Source: Azospirillum sp. TSH58
Lineage (GTDB): Bacteria; Pseudomonadota; Alphaproteobacteria; Azospirillales; Azospirillaceae
Assembly: GCF_003119115.1 (NCBI RefSeq)
Contig: NZ_CP022363.1
Span: 621,001 to 685,000, forward strand
Length of the DNA: 64,000 bases
Reading direction: 5' to 3'
Shown here: piece after piece, positions 37,844 through 47,323 of the stretch
Numbering within the stretch: position 1 is the first letter of the stretch
Layout: every line of letters starts with the position of its first letter
Notes under the pieces: model-generated
Database searches by the model: none
The model's input: the letters and a program-made list of their open reading frames with translations, nothing else
Told to the model about the DNA's origin: nothing
Translations under genes and position numbers: made by a program

Positions 37844-37999
37844 GTCGCCTGCCTTCTCCCCTCCGCTCACGCGCAGACAGCGTGCTTGCGCTGACGTGAC
37901 AGGCGGGCCTTTGGTCCGCTGAAGGCGGGGAGGAAAGGTTGCCCGTGAAGCGGGCGGGTGAGGAGGACGTGCCTGTGCCGGACACACCGCCACGCGCAC

Positions 38000-38040
38000 C
38001 CCCTCACCCTGACCCTCTCCCCGGAGGGAGAGGGAATTCC
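38000..38040. repeat. REP-like palindromic element
   Basis: CCCTCACCCTGACCCTCTCC followed by CCGGAGGGAGAGGGAATTCC, ending just before the napC stop. The same element recurs at 58522-58562 and, inverted, at 58376-58440. It forms a hairpin at the 3' end of the nap operon and may stabilise or end its mRNA. The rest of the gap from 37844 holds nothing else I can identify. Confidence 0.7.
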
Positions 38041-38047
38041 ATTGTGT

Positions 38048-38722
38048 TCAATGCGGGTTCGCCGGCCCCGGCGTGGCGTCGGCCAGCCAGCGGCCGAGCG
38101 GGTCGTCCGTTTCGGTTGACGCCTCGCTCCAGCCGGGCGGGACGCCGTCCATGTTCGGCAGGCGGTGGGCGATGCCCTTGTGGCAGTCGATGCAGGTCCG
38201 CTGACCGCTGAACAGATATTGCTGATGGATGCGCGCCGCCCGCGCCCCCTGCTTGGTGATGTCCATCGACTCCGCGCTGTGGCAGTTGCGGCATTCCAGG
38301 GAGTTGTTGGCCTTCAGCCGCGCCCATTCATGCTCGGCCAGCTCGCGCCGCTTCTCCAGGAACTTGTCGCGCGTGTTGATCGTGCCGAAGATCTTGCCCC
38401 AGACCTCCTTCGAGGCCTGCATCTTGCGGGCGATCTTGTCGGTCCAGTTGTGGGGGACGTGGCAATCCGGGCAGGTCGCCCGCACGCCGGAGCGGTTGGT
38501 GAAGTGGATGGTGGTCTTCAACTCCTCGAACACGTTGTCCCGCATCTCGTGGCAACTCGTGCAGAACTTCTCGGTGTTGGTGACCTCCAGCGCGGTGTTG
38601 AAGCCGCCCCAGAACATCACGCCGGCCAGGAACCCGCCCAGCGTCAGGAAGCCGAGGCTGAGGTAGCGGCTCGGCCCCGCGATGATCCGCCAGGGCCGCA
38701 GCAGATAGTCGGGCAGCTTCAT
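38048..38722 (-). CDS. napC: Tetrahaem cytochrome c NapC
   Basis: A 224-residue membrane-anchored cytochrome: one N-terminal helix ([21 protein letters not shown]) then four haem-binding CxxCH motifs (CTSCH, CPDCH, CRNCH, CIDCH) in the NapC/NirT arrangement. It oxidises quinol and passes electrons to NapB/NapA in the periplasm. Last gene of napEFDABC; its start overlaps the napB stop (ATGA). Confidence 0.95.
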   Translation of the reverse strand: MKLPDYLLRPWRIIAGPSRYLSLGFLTLGGFLAGVMFWGGFNTALEVTNTEKFCTSCHEMRDNVFEELKTTIHFTNRSGVRATCPDCHVPHNWTDKIARKMQASKEVWGKIFGTINTRDKFLEKRRELAEHEWARLKANNSLECRNCHSAESMDITKQGARAARIHQQYLFSGQRTCIDCHKGIAHRLPNMDGVPPGWSEASTETDDPLGRWLADATPGPANPH

Positions 38723-39213
38723 CGCCGGTCACCCCCGTCCGACGGGCGGCTGATGAGGCTGTCCATGTCCTTGAAGGTGTTCGGGACGATGGGCTGGGCC
38801 ATGGTCTGGGGAACGTGGCACTGCGTGCAGAAATAGCGGCGCGGGCTGACCGCGCCCAGGGTCTGCCCCTCGCGGTCCACATAGTGGGTGATGCTGATCA
38901 TCGGCGCCTGGGTGGCCCCGGTGAACTGGCGGCTGTGGCAGGTCAGGCACTGGTTGTTGTTCAGGCTGATCTGGTAATCGCGGATGTTGTGCGGGATGAC
39001 CGGCGGCTGCTCCGGATAGTTGCGGGCGACCCGCCGGTCGTCGGTGACGTCGGCGGGGATCGGCGGGGCCGGGTCCTCGTCGGTGAACTGGATCGGCGGG
39101 CGGAAAGGCTCCCTGACCTGACCGGTTCCCTGACCGGTTCCCTGGGCGGCGAGCAGTGCCGGCACGAGGCAGGGCAGGGCCGCGGCCAGCGCGAGCATGA
39201 GATGACGGCGCAT
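38719..39213 (-). CDS. napB: Dihaem cytochrome c NapB, small subunit of periplasmic nitrate reductase
   Basis: A 164-residue protein with a Sec signal peptide ([23 protein letters not shown]) and two CxxCH motifs ([16 protein letters not shown]). [20 protein letters not shown] and the ITHYVDREG segment are typical NapB. It lies 15 bp downstream of napA and overlaps napC by four bases. Confidence 0.95.
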   Translation of the reverse strand: MRRHLMLALAAALPCLVPALLAAQGTGQGTGQVREPFRPPIQFTDEDPAPPIPADVTDDRRVARNYPEQPPVIPHNIRDYQISLNNNQCLTCHSRQFTGATQAPMISITHYVDREGQTLGAVSPRRYFCTQCHVPQTMAQPIVPNTFKDMDSLISRPSDGGDRR

Positions 39214-39228
39214 GGTTGCGGTCCTCCC

Positions 39229-41721
39229 TCAGACGGCCACGATCTTGACGGCGCACTTCTTGAAGTCCGTCTGCTTGCTGATCGGGTCGGTGGCGTCGAG
39301 CGTGCATTTGTTGATGAGGCGTGCCGAATCGAACCAGGGCACGAAGACGACCCCGCGCGGCGGCCGGTTGCGCCCGCGCGTCTCGACCCGGGTGCGCATC
39401 TCGCCGCGGCGCGACATCACCTTGACCTCCGACCCACGGCGCAGCCCCCGCGCCTGCGCGTCGTCCGGGTGCATGTAGACCAGCGCCATCGGCATGGCCT
39501 TGTAGAGTTCCGGCACCCGCATGGTCATGGAGCCGGAGTGCCAGTGCTCCAGCACGCGGCCGGTGACCAGCCACAGGTCGAAGTCCTTGTCCGGCGATTC
39601 CGCCGGGGGTTCGTAGGGGAAGGCGAACAGGTTGGCCTTGCCGTCCGGGTTCCCGTAGAAGCGCACCCCCTCGCCCTTCGGGACGTAGGGGTCGAGCCTC
39701 TCCCGGTAGCGCCACTTCGTCTCCTTGCCCTCGACCACCGGCCAGCGCAGCCCGCGGACCTCGTGATAGGTGTCGAAGGGCGCCAGATCGTGGCCGTGGC
39801 CGCGCCCGAAGGCGGCGTACTCCTCGAACAGGCCCTTCTGCACGTAGAAGCCGAATTCCTTCGACTCCGGGTTCTCGTAGGCGGGGTTCAGCTCCGACAC
39901 CGGGAAGCGGTCGACATTGCCGTTGCGGAACAGCACGTCGAACAGGGTCTTGCCGCGGAAGTCGGGGTTGGCGTCGAGGATCTCCTTCGGCCACACCTCG
40001 TCGGTGGTGAAGCGCTTGGAGAATTCCATGAGCTGCCAGAGGTCCGACCGCGCCTCCCCCGGCGCGTTGACGAGCTGGTGCCAGAAATGGGTCCGCCGTT
40101 CCGCGTTGCCGTAGGCGCCCTCCTTCTCAACCCACATGGCGGCGGGCAGGATCAGGTCGGCGGCGGCGGCGGTCACCGTCGGGTAGGCGTCCGACACGAC
40201 GATGAAGTTCTCCGGGTTGCGGTAGCCGGGATAGGTCTCGTTGTCGCTGTTGGGCGCCGCCTGGAGGTTGTTGTTGACCATGATCCAGTAGGCGTTGAGC
40301 TTCCCGTCCTTCAGCATCCGGTCCTGCAGGACGGCGTGGTAGCCGATCTTGCCGGGCAGCAGGCCCTTGGGGATCTTCCAGCCCTCTTCCACGTGGGAGC
40401 GGTGGGTCGGGTTGGTCACCTGCATGTCGGCGGGCAGGCGGTGGGCGAAGGTGCCGACCTCGCGCGCCGTGCCGCAGGCCGAGGGCTGGCCGGTCAGCGA
40501 GAAGGGGCTGTTCCCCGGTTCCGAGATTTTTCCGGTCAGCAGGTGGATGTTGTAGACCATGTGGTTCACCCACACGCCGCGGACATGCTGGTTGAACCCC
40601 ATGGTCCACAGCGACATGACCTTGACCTTCGGATCGGCGTACATCTCGGCCAGCGCGAGCAGCCGCTCCTTCGGGACCTTGCTCAGCTCCGCCGTCTTCT
40701 CCAGCGTGTACTCGCTGACGAATTGGGCGAATTCGTCGAAGCTCATGGGCTTGGAATCGGTCGGGTCCTTGGCGTTCGCCGCGCGCACCTCCAGCACGCT
40801 TTCGGGGCGCAGGCCGTAGCCGATGTCCTTCTGCCCCAGGCGGAAGCTGCAATGCTTCTCGATGAACTCCTTGTTCACGCGCCCGGTCTGGATGATGTGG
40901 TTGGCGATGCAGTTCAGGATGGCCAGGTCGGTTCCCGGCTCGAAGATCATGGGCACGTCGGCCAGTTCGAAGCTGCGGTGCTCGAAGGTCGAGAGGACGG
41001 CCACCTTCACGTGGTTGTGGGCCAGCCGCCGGTCGGTGATGCGCGTCCACAGGATGGGGTGCATCTCCGCCATGTTGGAGCCCCAGAGCACGAAGGCGTC
41101 GGCGTGCTCGAAATCGTCGTAGCAGCCCATCGGCTCATCCATGCCGAAGGTGCGGATGAAGGCCACGGCGGCCGACGCCATGCAGTGGCGGGCGTTGGGG
41201 TCGAGGTTGTTGGTGCGGAAGCCGGCGCGCATCAGCTTGGACGCGGCGTAGCCCTCCCAGATCGTCCATTGGCCGGACCCGAACATGCCGACGGCGTCCG
41301 GCCCCTTCTCCTTCAGCACCCGCTTCCACTGGCGGGCCATCTCATCGAAGGCCTCGTCCCAGGAGACCGGGCGGAATTCCCCGTCCTTGTGGTATTTGCC
41401 GTCGCGCATGCGCAGCAGCGGCTGGGTCAGCCGGTCCTGCCCGTACATGATCTTGGACAGGAAATAGCCCTTCACGCAATTCAGGCCGCGGTTGACCTCC
41501 GACTGCATGTCGCCGTGGGTGGCGACGACGCGGTTGTCCTTGGTGGCGACCATGACGCTGCATCCGGTGCCGCAGAAGCGGCAGGGCGCCTTGGACCAGG
41601 TGAGCTGGGCGTCCTCGCCCGCCACCATGGATCGCTGGGCCATGGCGGGCAGGCTGATGCCCCCCGCCGTCGCGGCGGCCGCGACCGCCTGCGCCTTGAT
41701 GAAATCCCGCCGGTCAAGCAT
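39229..41721 (-). CDS. napA: Periplasmic nitrate reductase catalytic subunit
   Basis: An 830-residue molybdoenzyme with a Tat signal ([17 protein letters not shown], cleavage near AMAQ). The [4Fe-4S] ligands are Cys47, Cys50, Cys54 and Cys82, and Lys84 lies in the usual electron-path position. Cys180 ([11 protein letters not shown]) is the molybdenum ligand that marks Nap[22 protein letters not shown] and the C-terminal molybdopterin-binding part ([21 protein letters not shown]) also match. Reduces nitrate to nitrite in the periplasm, for redox balancing or as the first step of denitrification. Confidence 0.97.
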   Translation of the reverse strand: MLDRRDFIKAQAVAAAATAGGISLPAMAQRSMVAGEDAQLTWSKAPCRFCGTGCSVMVATKDNRVVATHGDMQSEVNRGLNCVKGYFLSKIMYGQDRLTQPLLRMRDGKYHKDGEFRPVSWDEAFDEMARQWKRVLKEKGPDAVGMFGSGQWTIWEGYAASKLMRAGFRTNNLDPNARHCMASAAVAFIRTFGMDEPMGCYDDFEHADAFVLWGSNMAEMHPILWTRITDRRLAHNHVKVAVLSTFEHRSFELADVPMIFEPGTDLAILNCIANHIIQTGRVNKEFIEKHCSFRLGQKDIGYGLRPESVLEVRAANAKDPTDSKPMSFDEFAQFVSEYTLEKTAELSKVPKERLLALAEMYADPKVKVMSLWTMGFNQHVRGVWVNHMVYNIHLLTGKISEPGNSPFSLTGQPSACGTAREVGTFAHRLPADMQVTNPTHRSHVEEGWKIPKGLLPGKIGYHAVLQDRMLKDGKLNAYWIMVNNNLQAAPNSDNETYPGYRNPENFIVVSDAYPTVTAAAADLILPAAMWVEKEGAYGNAERRTHFWHQLVNAPGEARSDLWQLMEFSKRFTTDEVWPKEILDANPDFRGKTLFDVLFRNGNVDRFPVSELNPAYENPESKEFGFYVQKGLFEEYAAFGRGHGHDLAPFDTYHEVRGLRWPVVEGKETKWRYRERLDPYVPKGEGVRFYGNPDGKANLFAFPYEPPAESPDKDFDLWLVTGRVLEHWHSGSMTMRVPELYKAMPMALVYMHPDDAQARGLRRGSEVKVMSRRGEMRTRVETRGRNRPPRGVVFVPWFDSARLINKCTLDATDPISKQTDFKKCAVKIVAV

Positions 41722-41766
41722 GGGTTCCTCCCCCTTATTTCTTGACGAATGTGAAATTCGGACGCG

Positions 41767-42081
41767 TCAGCGCCGCGCCGTAGCGGCCTCCTCCGCGGTC
41801 CGGGCCGCCATCGGCTCGGCGTGGTGGAAGACCATGACCGCCGACATCACGCCGGGCATCAGGTGGATCGCGGTCATGCGGTCGGCGATGCGGCCCTCGT
41901 GGGGGCCTTCGACGGTCACCACCATCCGGCCCCGCTCCTCCGCATGGACCTCCACATCGCCCAGCGCGGCGACGGCGGCCCGCACGTCGGGGCTGCGCTC
42001 GGGCCGCAGATGGACGAGGATGGAGGCGATGTGCCATTCCGCCGGCGCTTCGTCCGGCCGGTCTTGGATGTCAGGGGGCAT
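41767..42081 (-). CDS. napD: NapA-maturation chaperone NapD
   Basis: A 104-residue protein from the ATG at 42081, which overlaps the napF stop by 11 bp. WHIASILVHLRPER at the start of the ferredoxin-like fold and the GRIADRMTAIHLMPGVMSAVMVFHHAE segment are NapD hallmarks. It binds the NapA Tat signal peptide in the cytoplasm until cofactor insertion is complete. Confidence 0.92.
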   Translation of the reverse strand: MPPDIQDRPDEAPAEWHIASILVHLRPERSPDVRAAVAALGDVEVHAEERGRMVVTVEGPHEGRIADRMTAIHLMPGVMSAVMVFHHAEPMAARTAEEAATARR

Positions 42082-42580
42082 GGGCGGTCTCCGGTCCGGG
42101 TTGCAAGGTGACGGCGTCGGCGGGGCAGGCGGCCACACAGGCGCCGCAACCGGTGCAGGCGCCGTCCTCCACCGTGGGGACCGCGACGCCGCCCGGCGCC
42201 AGGGCGAAGCGGATGGCCGCTTCCGGGCAGGCGTCGCGGCAGCTCCGGCAGACGACGCGGTTCATGGCGAGGCAGGACGGGGCGATCCGCGCGATCAGGG
42301 TCCAGGGGCGGGCGGCGCGGTCGAAGACCGGCTCGGGGCAGGATTCGGCACAGGCCGCGCAGAAGCTGCACTCGCCCCGCCGGAAGTCGATCTCGGGGAA
42401 CCCGCCGTCCCCCCGGCGGATGATGGACTCCGGGCAGGCGTCGGCGCAGGCGCCGCAGCGCGTGCACAGGTCGGTGAATTGCTTTGTCCGGGACCAGGGC
42501 GGGCGCAACGGCGCGGGCTCGGCGCGTCGCCGTCCGCGGAGAAAGCCTCGCCGTCCCAGATCGACCGACTCATCGGCCAT
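42071..42580 (-). CDS. napF: Ferredoxin-type protein NapF
   Basis: A 169-residue iron-sulfur protein, MADESVDLGRRGFLRGR at the N-terminus. Cys clusters CTRCGACADACP, CSFCAACAESCP, CRSCRDACP and CTGCGACVAACP supply ligands for three or four [4Fe-4S] centres, as in NapF. It is cytoplasmic and implicated in NapA iron-sulfur assembly. It sits 13 bp after napE and overlaps napD. Confidence 0.92.
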   Translation of the reverse strand: MADESVDLGRRGFLRGRRRAEPAPLRPPWSRTKQFTDLCTRCGACADACPESIIRRGDGGFPEIDFRRGECSFCAACAESCPEPVFDRAARPWTLIARIAPSCLAMNRVVCRSCRDACPEAAIRFALAPGGVAVPTVEDGACTGCGACVAACPADAVTLQPGPETAHAP

Positions 42581-42593
42581 GGCGCCGCACCCC

Positions 42594-42827
42594 TCAGACC
42601 GGGGGCGGACCGGGCGGACCCATGATGAGTTGCGACATCCAGACCAGGAAGCCGTAGCCGCCCACGACGGCGACGGACAGGATCGGCCAGATCACCACCG
42701 CCAGAATCAGGAACATGGCGATCTCACGCCGCTTGGCGCCGGGATCGGGCAGGGGCGGATTGGCACCGGCGCGCGACGGGAAGCGGGCTGGGTCCGGTGA
42801 CGGGTCCGGGGAAAGGCGGCGGTTCAT
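42594..42827 (-). CDS. napE: NapE, small membrane protein of the nap operon
   Basis: A 77-residue protein from the ATG at 42827. A Pro-rich N-terminal half is followed by RREIAMFLILAVVIWPILSV, the NapE signature, a single membrane helix with GGYGFLVWM after it. First gene of napEFDABC, so the operon promoter should lie in the 786-bp gap upstream. I found no FNR-type box (TTGA-N6-TCAA) there. Exact role unknown. Confidence 0.85.
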   Translation of the reverse strand: MNRRLSPDPSPDPARFPSRAGANPPLPDPGAKRREIAMFLILAVVIWPILSVAVVGGYGFLVWMSQLIMGPPGPPPV

Positions 42828-43059
42828 GGCGGCTCCCGTTTTTGGCGGGCAATGGCGTTGCCGACAGCCTGAGAGACGGTCGGACACCCCAACAACAGGT
42901 TGAGCGTTGCTTCTGTTCCATGTGGCCGAGCGCGCGACGGGCAGCGCGCCGGTGCGCCGCGGTTATGGCCTCCGGGATGGCCTCTGGAATGGCGTTTCAG
43001 GCGGATGATTCGCGCAGCGAACATTTTTTTGAGGGGCCTCGGGATTAAGCGGCCCGCGG

Positions 43060-43305
43060 GATCGTAAACTGAGTGAAGAGGGGATAAGGAGGTCGGACGG
43101 CCTTGGTGTGATTTGGGTCTCCGGATTGTTTATTTCCGATTCGTACGGAACATGCAGATTAGATCGACTATGAGGTTGCTGATGATCTGAAGTTCTGTAA
43201 GATTGGAACAGCCGTTTTTGGTGTAACGGCTTCTCCACTGTTGTGATCGTAAGTGAAGCGAACTCAATCAGAGGCCGCGCCTGCTTTGGCGCGGCCTTTT
43301 TTTCG
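43060..43305 (+). ncRNA. Candidate small RNA ending in a strong terminator
   Basis: Between napE (minus) and the OxlT gene (plus) lies a 786-bp gap that is more AT-rich than its surroundings. Within it, a rightward factor-independent terminator at 43273-43305 has no gene before it on the + strand. An internal hairpin (AGCCGTT ... AACGGCT, about 43208-43230) adds structure. The 5' end is a guess; no credible reading frame with a ribosome-binding site fits. Conservation or transcript data would decide. Confidence 0.4.
43273..43305 (+). terminator. Factor-independent terminator
   Basis: GGCCGCGCC and GGCGCGGCC form a perfect 9-bp stem around TGCTTT, followed at once by TTTTTTTC. The T run on the + strand fixes the direction as rightward. 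Confidence 0.85.
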
Positions 43306-43425
43306 TTTTTTCGAAGTCATAGTACGAAAGTTTTGCTCCCAGGTATCGGATTTACGTAGGGCATATCTGCGACGATAGTTGCGACAGAGGGGATTAATTG
43401 TGCTGTGATTCCTGAAACGGATGTT

Positions 43426-43471
43426 GTGTTCCGCTGATTGTGTGGTATACCAAGTACGGAATGCGGAACAC
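43426..43471. promoter_or_regulatory. Nested inverted repeats, probable operator of the OxlT gene
   Basis: GTGTTCCGC and GCGGAACAC form a perfect 9-bp inverted repeat. Close to its centre lies the perfect palindrome TGGTATACCA (43443-43452). That core is the kind bound by FadR-subfamily GntR regulators such as UxuR/ExuR. The site is about 150-190 bp upstream of the transporter start. No GntR gene is in the window. Confidence 0.5.
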
Positions 43472-43613
43472 CAAGCCTCTCCCAACGGTGGCGGTGGTGC
43501 TCCTGCCAAGATGCGAAGGGCACGCAAGCCCCAAAGAAAGGCAATGCGACAACAACCATCGGCCCCGCCCGGCTGAGTTGAGTGTTCGATCACCGCATTG
43601 GGGAGGAAGAGTA

Positions 43614-44942
43614 ATGAGTCAGTCCATCGCTGCACCGCCTGGCGGCTCGCAGGCGCCCGTTTCCGAAGGCGCGCGTTGGATGCAGATCGTCGTCGGCATC
43701 GTCTGTATGGTGGCCGCGGCCAACATCCAGTATGCCTGGACGCTGTTCGTGCCGGAAATCCAGGCCACCCATGGCTGGACCCGCGCCTCGATCCAGACCG
43801 CCTTCACCGTCTTCGTCGTCGTCCAGACCTGGCTGACCCCCATCGAAGGCTACTTCATCGACCGCTACGGCCCCCGCGTCATCGTCGCCTTCGGCGGCGT
43901 GATGACCGGCCTCTCCTGGATCATCGACAGCTACGCCGGCTCGCTCGGCATGCTCTATGTCGGTTCGGCCATCGGCGGCGTCGGCGTCGGCTGCGTCTAC
44001 GCCACCTGCGTCAACAGCGCCATCAAGTGGTTCCCGGACAAGCGCGGCCTCGCCGTCGGCCTGACCGCGGGCGGCTACGGCGCCGGTTCGGCCCTGACGA
44101 TCCTGCCGATCGCCAACATGATCCACTCCTCGGGCTACCAGGCGGCCTTCTTCTGGTTCGGCCTGCTGCAGGGCACGATCATCATCATCGCCGCCTACTT
44201 CCTGCGCGCCCCGCAGAAGGATCAGGTGAAGGCCTCGACCAAGGTCCTGCAGTCCCGCCGCGACTACACGCTGAAGGAAGCGCTGCAGACGCCGGTCTTC
44301 TGGGTCATGATGGTCATGTTCATCTGCACCGTGTCCGGCGGTCTGATGGCGGTGGCCCAGCTCGGCGTGATCGCCCACGATCTGGGCGTGAAGGAAGCCC
44401 CGATCAGCCTGTTCGGCATCACCATGGCGGCTCTGCCCTTCGCGCTGATGCTCGACCGCGTGATGAACGGCATCTCCCGCCCGCTGTTCGGCTTCATCTC
44501 CGACCACATCGGCCGTGAAGCGACGATGTTCATCGCCTTCACCTTCGAAGGCATCGGCATCCTGATGCTCAGCCGCTTCGGCCACGACCCGATCATGTTC
44601 CTGATCCTGTCGGGCATGGTGTTCCTGGCCTGGGGCGAAGTGTACAGCCTGTTCAGCGCGACCTCGGCGGACACCTTCGGCACCAAGCATGCGGCGAAGA
44701 TCTACGGCGTGCTCTACTGCGCCAAGGGCATCGCGGCCCTCCTGGTCCCGCTGGGCAACCTGCTGATGGAAGCCACCGGCACCTGGGCGACCGTGCTCTA
44801 CATCTGCGCGACGATGGATCTGTTCGCGGCGGTCTGCGCCATCACCGTCCTGCGGCCCATGCTGCGCAAGCACCATGCCCGCAACGCCGAACTCGCCGCC
44901 CAGCAGGGCAGGGGTCCGGTCACGGCGGCGGCCAGCCCGTAA
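43614..44942 (+). CDS. OxlT-like MFS transporter (oxalate/formate antiporter family)
   Basis: A 442-residue, 12-span protein from the ATG at 43614, preceded by GGGGAGGAAGAG. An N-terminal extension in the same frame is rejected because it lacks a ribosome-binding site. AANIQYAWTLFVPEIQATHGWTRA, GPRVIVAFGGVMTG, GVGVGCVYATCVNSAIKWFPDKRG and TAGGYGAGSAL are characteristic of the OxlT subfamily. The codon choice is more biased toward a few codons than in neighbours, which suggests good expression. The substrate may be oxalate/formate or another organic anion. A strong terminator follows. Confidence 0.85.
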   Translation: MSQSIAAPPGGSQAPVSEGARWMQIVVGIVCMVAAANIQYAWTLFVPEIQATHGWTRASIQTAFTVFVVVQTWLTPIEGYFIDRYGPRVIVAFGGVMTGLSWIIDSYAGSLGMLYVGSAIGGVGVGCVYATCVNSAIKWFPDKRGLAVGLTAGGYGAGSALTILPIANMIHSSGYQAAFFWFGLLQGTIIIIAAYFLRAPQKDQVKASTKVLQSRRDYTLKEALQTPVFWVMMVMFICTVSGGLMAVAQLGVIAHDLGVKEAPISLFGITMAALPFALMLDRVMNGISRPLFGFISDHIGREATMFIAFTFEGIGILMLSRFGHDPIMFLILSGMVFLAWGEVYSLFSATSADTFGTKHAAKIYGVLYCAKGIAALLVPLGNLLMEATGTWATVLYICATMDLFAAVCAITVLRPMLRKHHARNAELAAQQGRGPVTAAASP

Positions 44943-44967
44943 CCTCCGCTTCAGCGGACCGACCGGA

Positions 44968-44995
44968 AGGGGACCACGCGCGTGGTCCCCTTTTC
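44968..44995 (+). terminator. Factor-independent terminator of the OxlT gene
   Basis: AAGGGGACCACGC and GCGTGGTCCCCTT form a nearly uninterrupted stem ending in TTTT, 26 bp after the stop codon. Confidence 0.85.
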
Positions 44996-45062
44996 GGCGT
45001 TCCGGGCGGCCTCGCGGAGCGGGGCGGGGGTGTGGTAAGGCATGTCGGCGGCGGAGGGGGGT

Positions 45063-45581
45063 ATGGGCAAGCGACAGCGGGGGCAGGGAATGGCAAAGGA
45101 CGACGGCAGCTTCCGGCTGGTGGTCGCCTGTTCGCTGGGCGGGGTGGCGGTCAGCGTGGCCCTCGGCTCGCTGCTGCTGTCGCGATGGACGCCCCGGACG
45201 GAGAACACGGTGGTCGAACGGGCGATCCACAACATGGACCGGGAGACCTGCGAGCGGGTTCTGCACTCCTTCACGCAGCCGCAGCCGATGGGCACCCGCG
45301 TGCTGTGGCTGTGGGCGGAGGAATCGACGCCGGGCGTCTTCACCGGAGCGCCCTGGACGTCGCGGGTGACCGGACCGGGCGTGCAGACGGCGGCGGCCGG
45401 GGCCACGGCCGGGGCTGGTGCTGGAGGTGTGGCCGGCCGCTCCCCCCGTCCCTACGCCTTCGATCCGGCCTCCCAGGCGGCTCCGGAGGCGGCCTGCTCC
45501 TTCCCGAACAACTCCCTGCACATCGTGTCGGTGGAGTATCCGCCCAAGCCCGACGCCGCTCCGGGAACCGGCAGGCCGTAA
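45063..45581 (+). CDS. Hypothetical protein with one N-terminal membrane segment
   Basis: A 172-residue protein. The ATG at 45063 is chosen for the GGAGG just upstream; other in-frame ATGs lie at 45042 and 45090. After a short basic leader comes one hydrophobic segment (FRLVVACSLGGVAVSVALGSLLL), then a periplasmic-looking domain with two Cys (ETCERVLHSF and AACSFPNNSLH) separated by a Gly/Ala-rich linker. These could form a disulfide. No family recognised. Followed by a strong bidirectional hairpin. Confidence 0.6.
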   Translation: MGKRQRGQGMAKDDGSFRLVVACSLGGVAVSVALGSLLLSRWTPRTENTVVERAIHNMDRETCERVLHSFTQPQPMGTRVLWLWAEESTPGVFTGAPWTSRVTGPGVQTAAAGATAGAGAGGVAGRSPRPYAFDPASQAAPEAACSFPNNSLHIVSVEYPPKPDAAPGTGRP

Positions 45582-45586
45582 AAAGG

Positions 45587-45621
45587 AAAAGGGCCGGCCG
45601 CTGGAAGCGGCCGGCCCTTTT
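45587..45621. terminator. Bidirectional terminator hairpin
   Basis: AAAAGGGCCGGCCGC and GCGGCCGGCCCTTTT form a perfect 15-bp stem with a TGGAA loop between convergent genes. A and T runs at either end allow function in both directions. Confidence 0.85.
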
Positions 45622-45653
45622 CGGCAGGCGTTGCGCCGGATGGAAGCGCCGCC

Positions 45654-46376
45654 TTACTCCTCGCGGTTGCCCATGAGCTGGAGGAGCATCTGGAAGAGGT
45701 TGATGAAGTTGAGGTAGAGCGAGAGGGCGCCCATGACGGCGAGCTTGGTGTTGCCCTCGTGCCCGTAGCCCTCGGCGTACTCTTCCTTGATGCGCTGGGT
45801 GTCGTAGGCGGTCAGGCCGGTGAAGATCACCACGCCGATCACCGAGATGGCGAACTGCAGCGCGCTGGAGCCGACGAAGATGTTGACCAGGCTGGCGATG
45901 ACGATGCCGATCAGGCCCATCATCAGGAACGAGCCCATCTTCGACAGGTCGGCCTTGGTGGTGTAGCCCCACAGGCTCATCGCCGCGAACATCGCCGCGG
46001 TGATGAAGAACACCCGCGCCACGCTGGCCCCGGTGAAGACCAGGAAGATCGACGCCATCGACACGCCCATCACCGCGCAGAAGGCCCAGAACAGCCCCTG
46101 CAGCGCGCTCGCCGACATCGCGTGGAAGCGGAAGGACAGCACCATGATGAAGGCCAGCGGCGCCAGCATCACCACCCACTTCAGCGGGGTCGTGAAGATC
46201 GGAACGTACAGCGCCGGCGTGCTCGCCACGAACAGCGCCACAAGCCCCGTCACGCCCAGGCCGAGCATCATGAAGTTGTAGACCCGCAGCATGTGCTTGC
46301 GCAGGCCCTCGTCGAACGCCGCGCCGTAGGCCGGCGCCGCGCTGCCGAATTGGTTGCCGTAGAAGGGTCCGCTCAT
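45654..46376 (-). CDS. Bax inhibitor-1/YccA family membrane protein
   Basis: A 240-residue protein with seven membrane segments, from the ATG at 46376 (MSGPFYGNQFGSAAPAYG). LRKHMLRVYNFMMLGLGVTG at helix 1, SLWGYTTKADLSKMGSFLMMGLIG and the C-terminal FTGLTAYDTQRIKE with ALSLYLNFINLFQMLLQLMG are the BI-1/YbhL signature. Members act as pH-sensitive calcium leak channels or interact with FtsH; the role here is not shown. It lies 59 bp downstream of the anti-sigma gene on the same strand. Confidence 0.92.
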   Translation of the reverse strand: MSGPFYGNQFGSAAPAYGAAFDEGLRKHMLRVYNFMMLGLGVTGLVALFVASTPALYVPIFTTPLKWVVMLAPLAFIMVLSFRFHAMSASALQGLFWAFCAVMGVSMASIFLVFTGASVARVFFITAAMFAAMSLWGYTTKADLSKMGSFLMMGLIGIVIASLVNIFVGSSALQFAISVIGVVIFTGLTAYDTQRIKEEYAEGYGHEGNTKLAVMGALSLYLNFINLFQMLLQLMGNREE

Positions 46377-46435
46377 CGTCTCACCATGTCCTTCGGATGC
46401 TTGTCGTTCAGATGCTTGTCGTTCGTGCGTCTGCT

Positions 46436-47323
46436 TCAGAACCACGCCATGCGGGCGTCGCGGGCGTGGGCCAGGATTTCCTTTTCCGGCTGCTCGCCGC
46501 ACAGCGCGTAGACCGTCGTTCCGACCTGCCAGTAGGCGACCGAGACGTTGCCGATCCGCTCCGCCTGGGGTTCGGTGACGGCGAAGCGGTCGACCTCGCT
46601 GGCGAACAGCGTGATCAGCTGCGACCCGCCGTGGCGGTAGGCCGCCTGCACCGCGACCCCGCCGTCCCAGGCCACCGTGCGCAGCCCGTCCGGGGCCTGC
46701 CCGATGTCGAGCTGCGGGATCGGCACCGCGACTTCCGGATTGGCGGGGGCGAGCCGGTTGACCAGGGATTGGGCGGCGTCGGCGAACGGCTTGAAGTCGA
46801 TCCCGCTGTGCAGCGCCTGCTGGTGGGTCTGGGCCGCGATGGTGATGTAGTGGGTGGCCGCGTGGGCCGTGGCCACCGGGTTGACCGACAGGGACGACAC
46901 CGCGCTGTGCGCCGTCCAGCCGAGACCGACGAGGCAGAGCGCCGCGACGGCGCGCCGCCCGCGGCCCGAGCCGGTGGCGGCCCGTGCCCGCGCCCGGTTC
47001 ATCAGCTCCGCCGCCGGGCGGCGCCACAGGGCGCCCCACTGCTTGCGGCGCGGCAGCGGCGCGCCGGCGCCGACCGCCGGCTGGGCCGGGGCGGGGGAGG
47101 CGGCCGGTTCGGGCGCGGCCAGCTCCGGCTCCGCCTTCTCAACGGCCGGACCGGCTATGAACAGGCGGATCTCGTCGCGCACCCGCATGTCGTGCATGAC
47201 GCGGGCGGCCTCCTCCGGATTGGCTTCCAGATAGGCTTCCACCTCGATGCGGCGCTGCGCGTCGAGTTCGCCGTCCACATAGGCGTTCAGGTCGATGTCG
47301 CTGATCGGTTCGTTCATGGTCAT
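46436..47323 (-). CDS. Anti-sigma factor (membrane-anchored, zinc-free type)
   Basis: A 295-residue protein from the ATG at 47323, overlapping the sigma factor stop by four bases (ATGA). The N-terminus (ISDIDLNAYVDGELDAQRRIEVEAYLEANPE) is the anti-sigma domain. A HxxxCxxC zinc motif is missing. A single membrane helix (RRAVAALCLVGLGWTAHSAV) separates it from a periplasmic domain that ends in the GNVSVAYWQVGTTVYALCGE segment. Holds the coupled ECF sigma factor inactive until an envelope signal arrives. Confidence 0.88.
   Translation of the reverse strand: MTMNEPISDIDLNAYVDGELDAQRRIEVEAYLEANPEEAARVMHDMRVRDEIRLFIAGPAVEKAEPELAAPEPAASPAPAQPAVGAGAPLPRRKQWGALWRRPAAELMNRARARAATGSGRGRRAVAALCLVGLGWTAHSAVSSLSVNPVATAHAATHYITIAAQTHQQALHSGIDFKPFADAAQSLVNRLAPANPEVAVPIPQLDIGQAPDGLRTVAWDGGVAVQAAYRHGGSQLITLFASEVDRFAVTEPQAERIGNVSVAYWQVGTTVYALCGEQPEKEILAHARDARMAWF

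Noticed and set aside
38815..41745. A 976-codon open frame antisense to napA/napB
   Set aside because: It is His/Arg/Gly/Val-rich with no recognisable domain, a typical shadow of high-GC coding DNA; napA and napB on the other strand have full catalytic motifs.
42963..43238. A 91-codon minus-strand frame in the gap upstream of napE
   Set aside because: No ribosome-binding site, no fold-like pattern and codon use unlike that of neighbours; treated as noncoding.
42828..43613. FNR box for the nap promoter
   Set aside because: I searched the gap for TTGA-N6-TCAA and found only half sites such as TTGAG or TTGTGATC.
43264..43635. A 123-codon minus-strand frame between the terminator and OxlT start
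   Set aside because: It runs through a perfect terminator and operator-like palindromes and has no plausible protein features.
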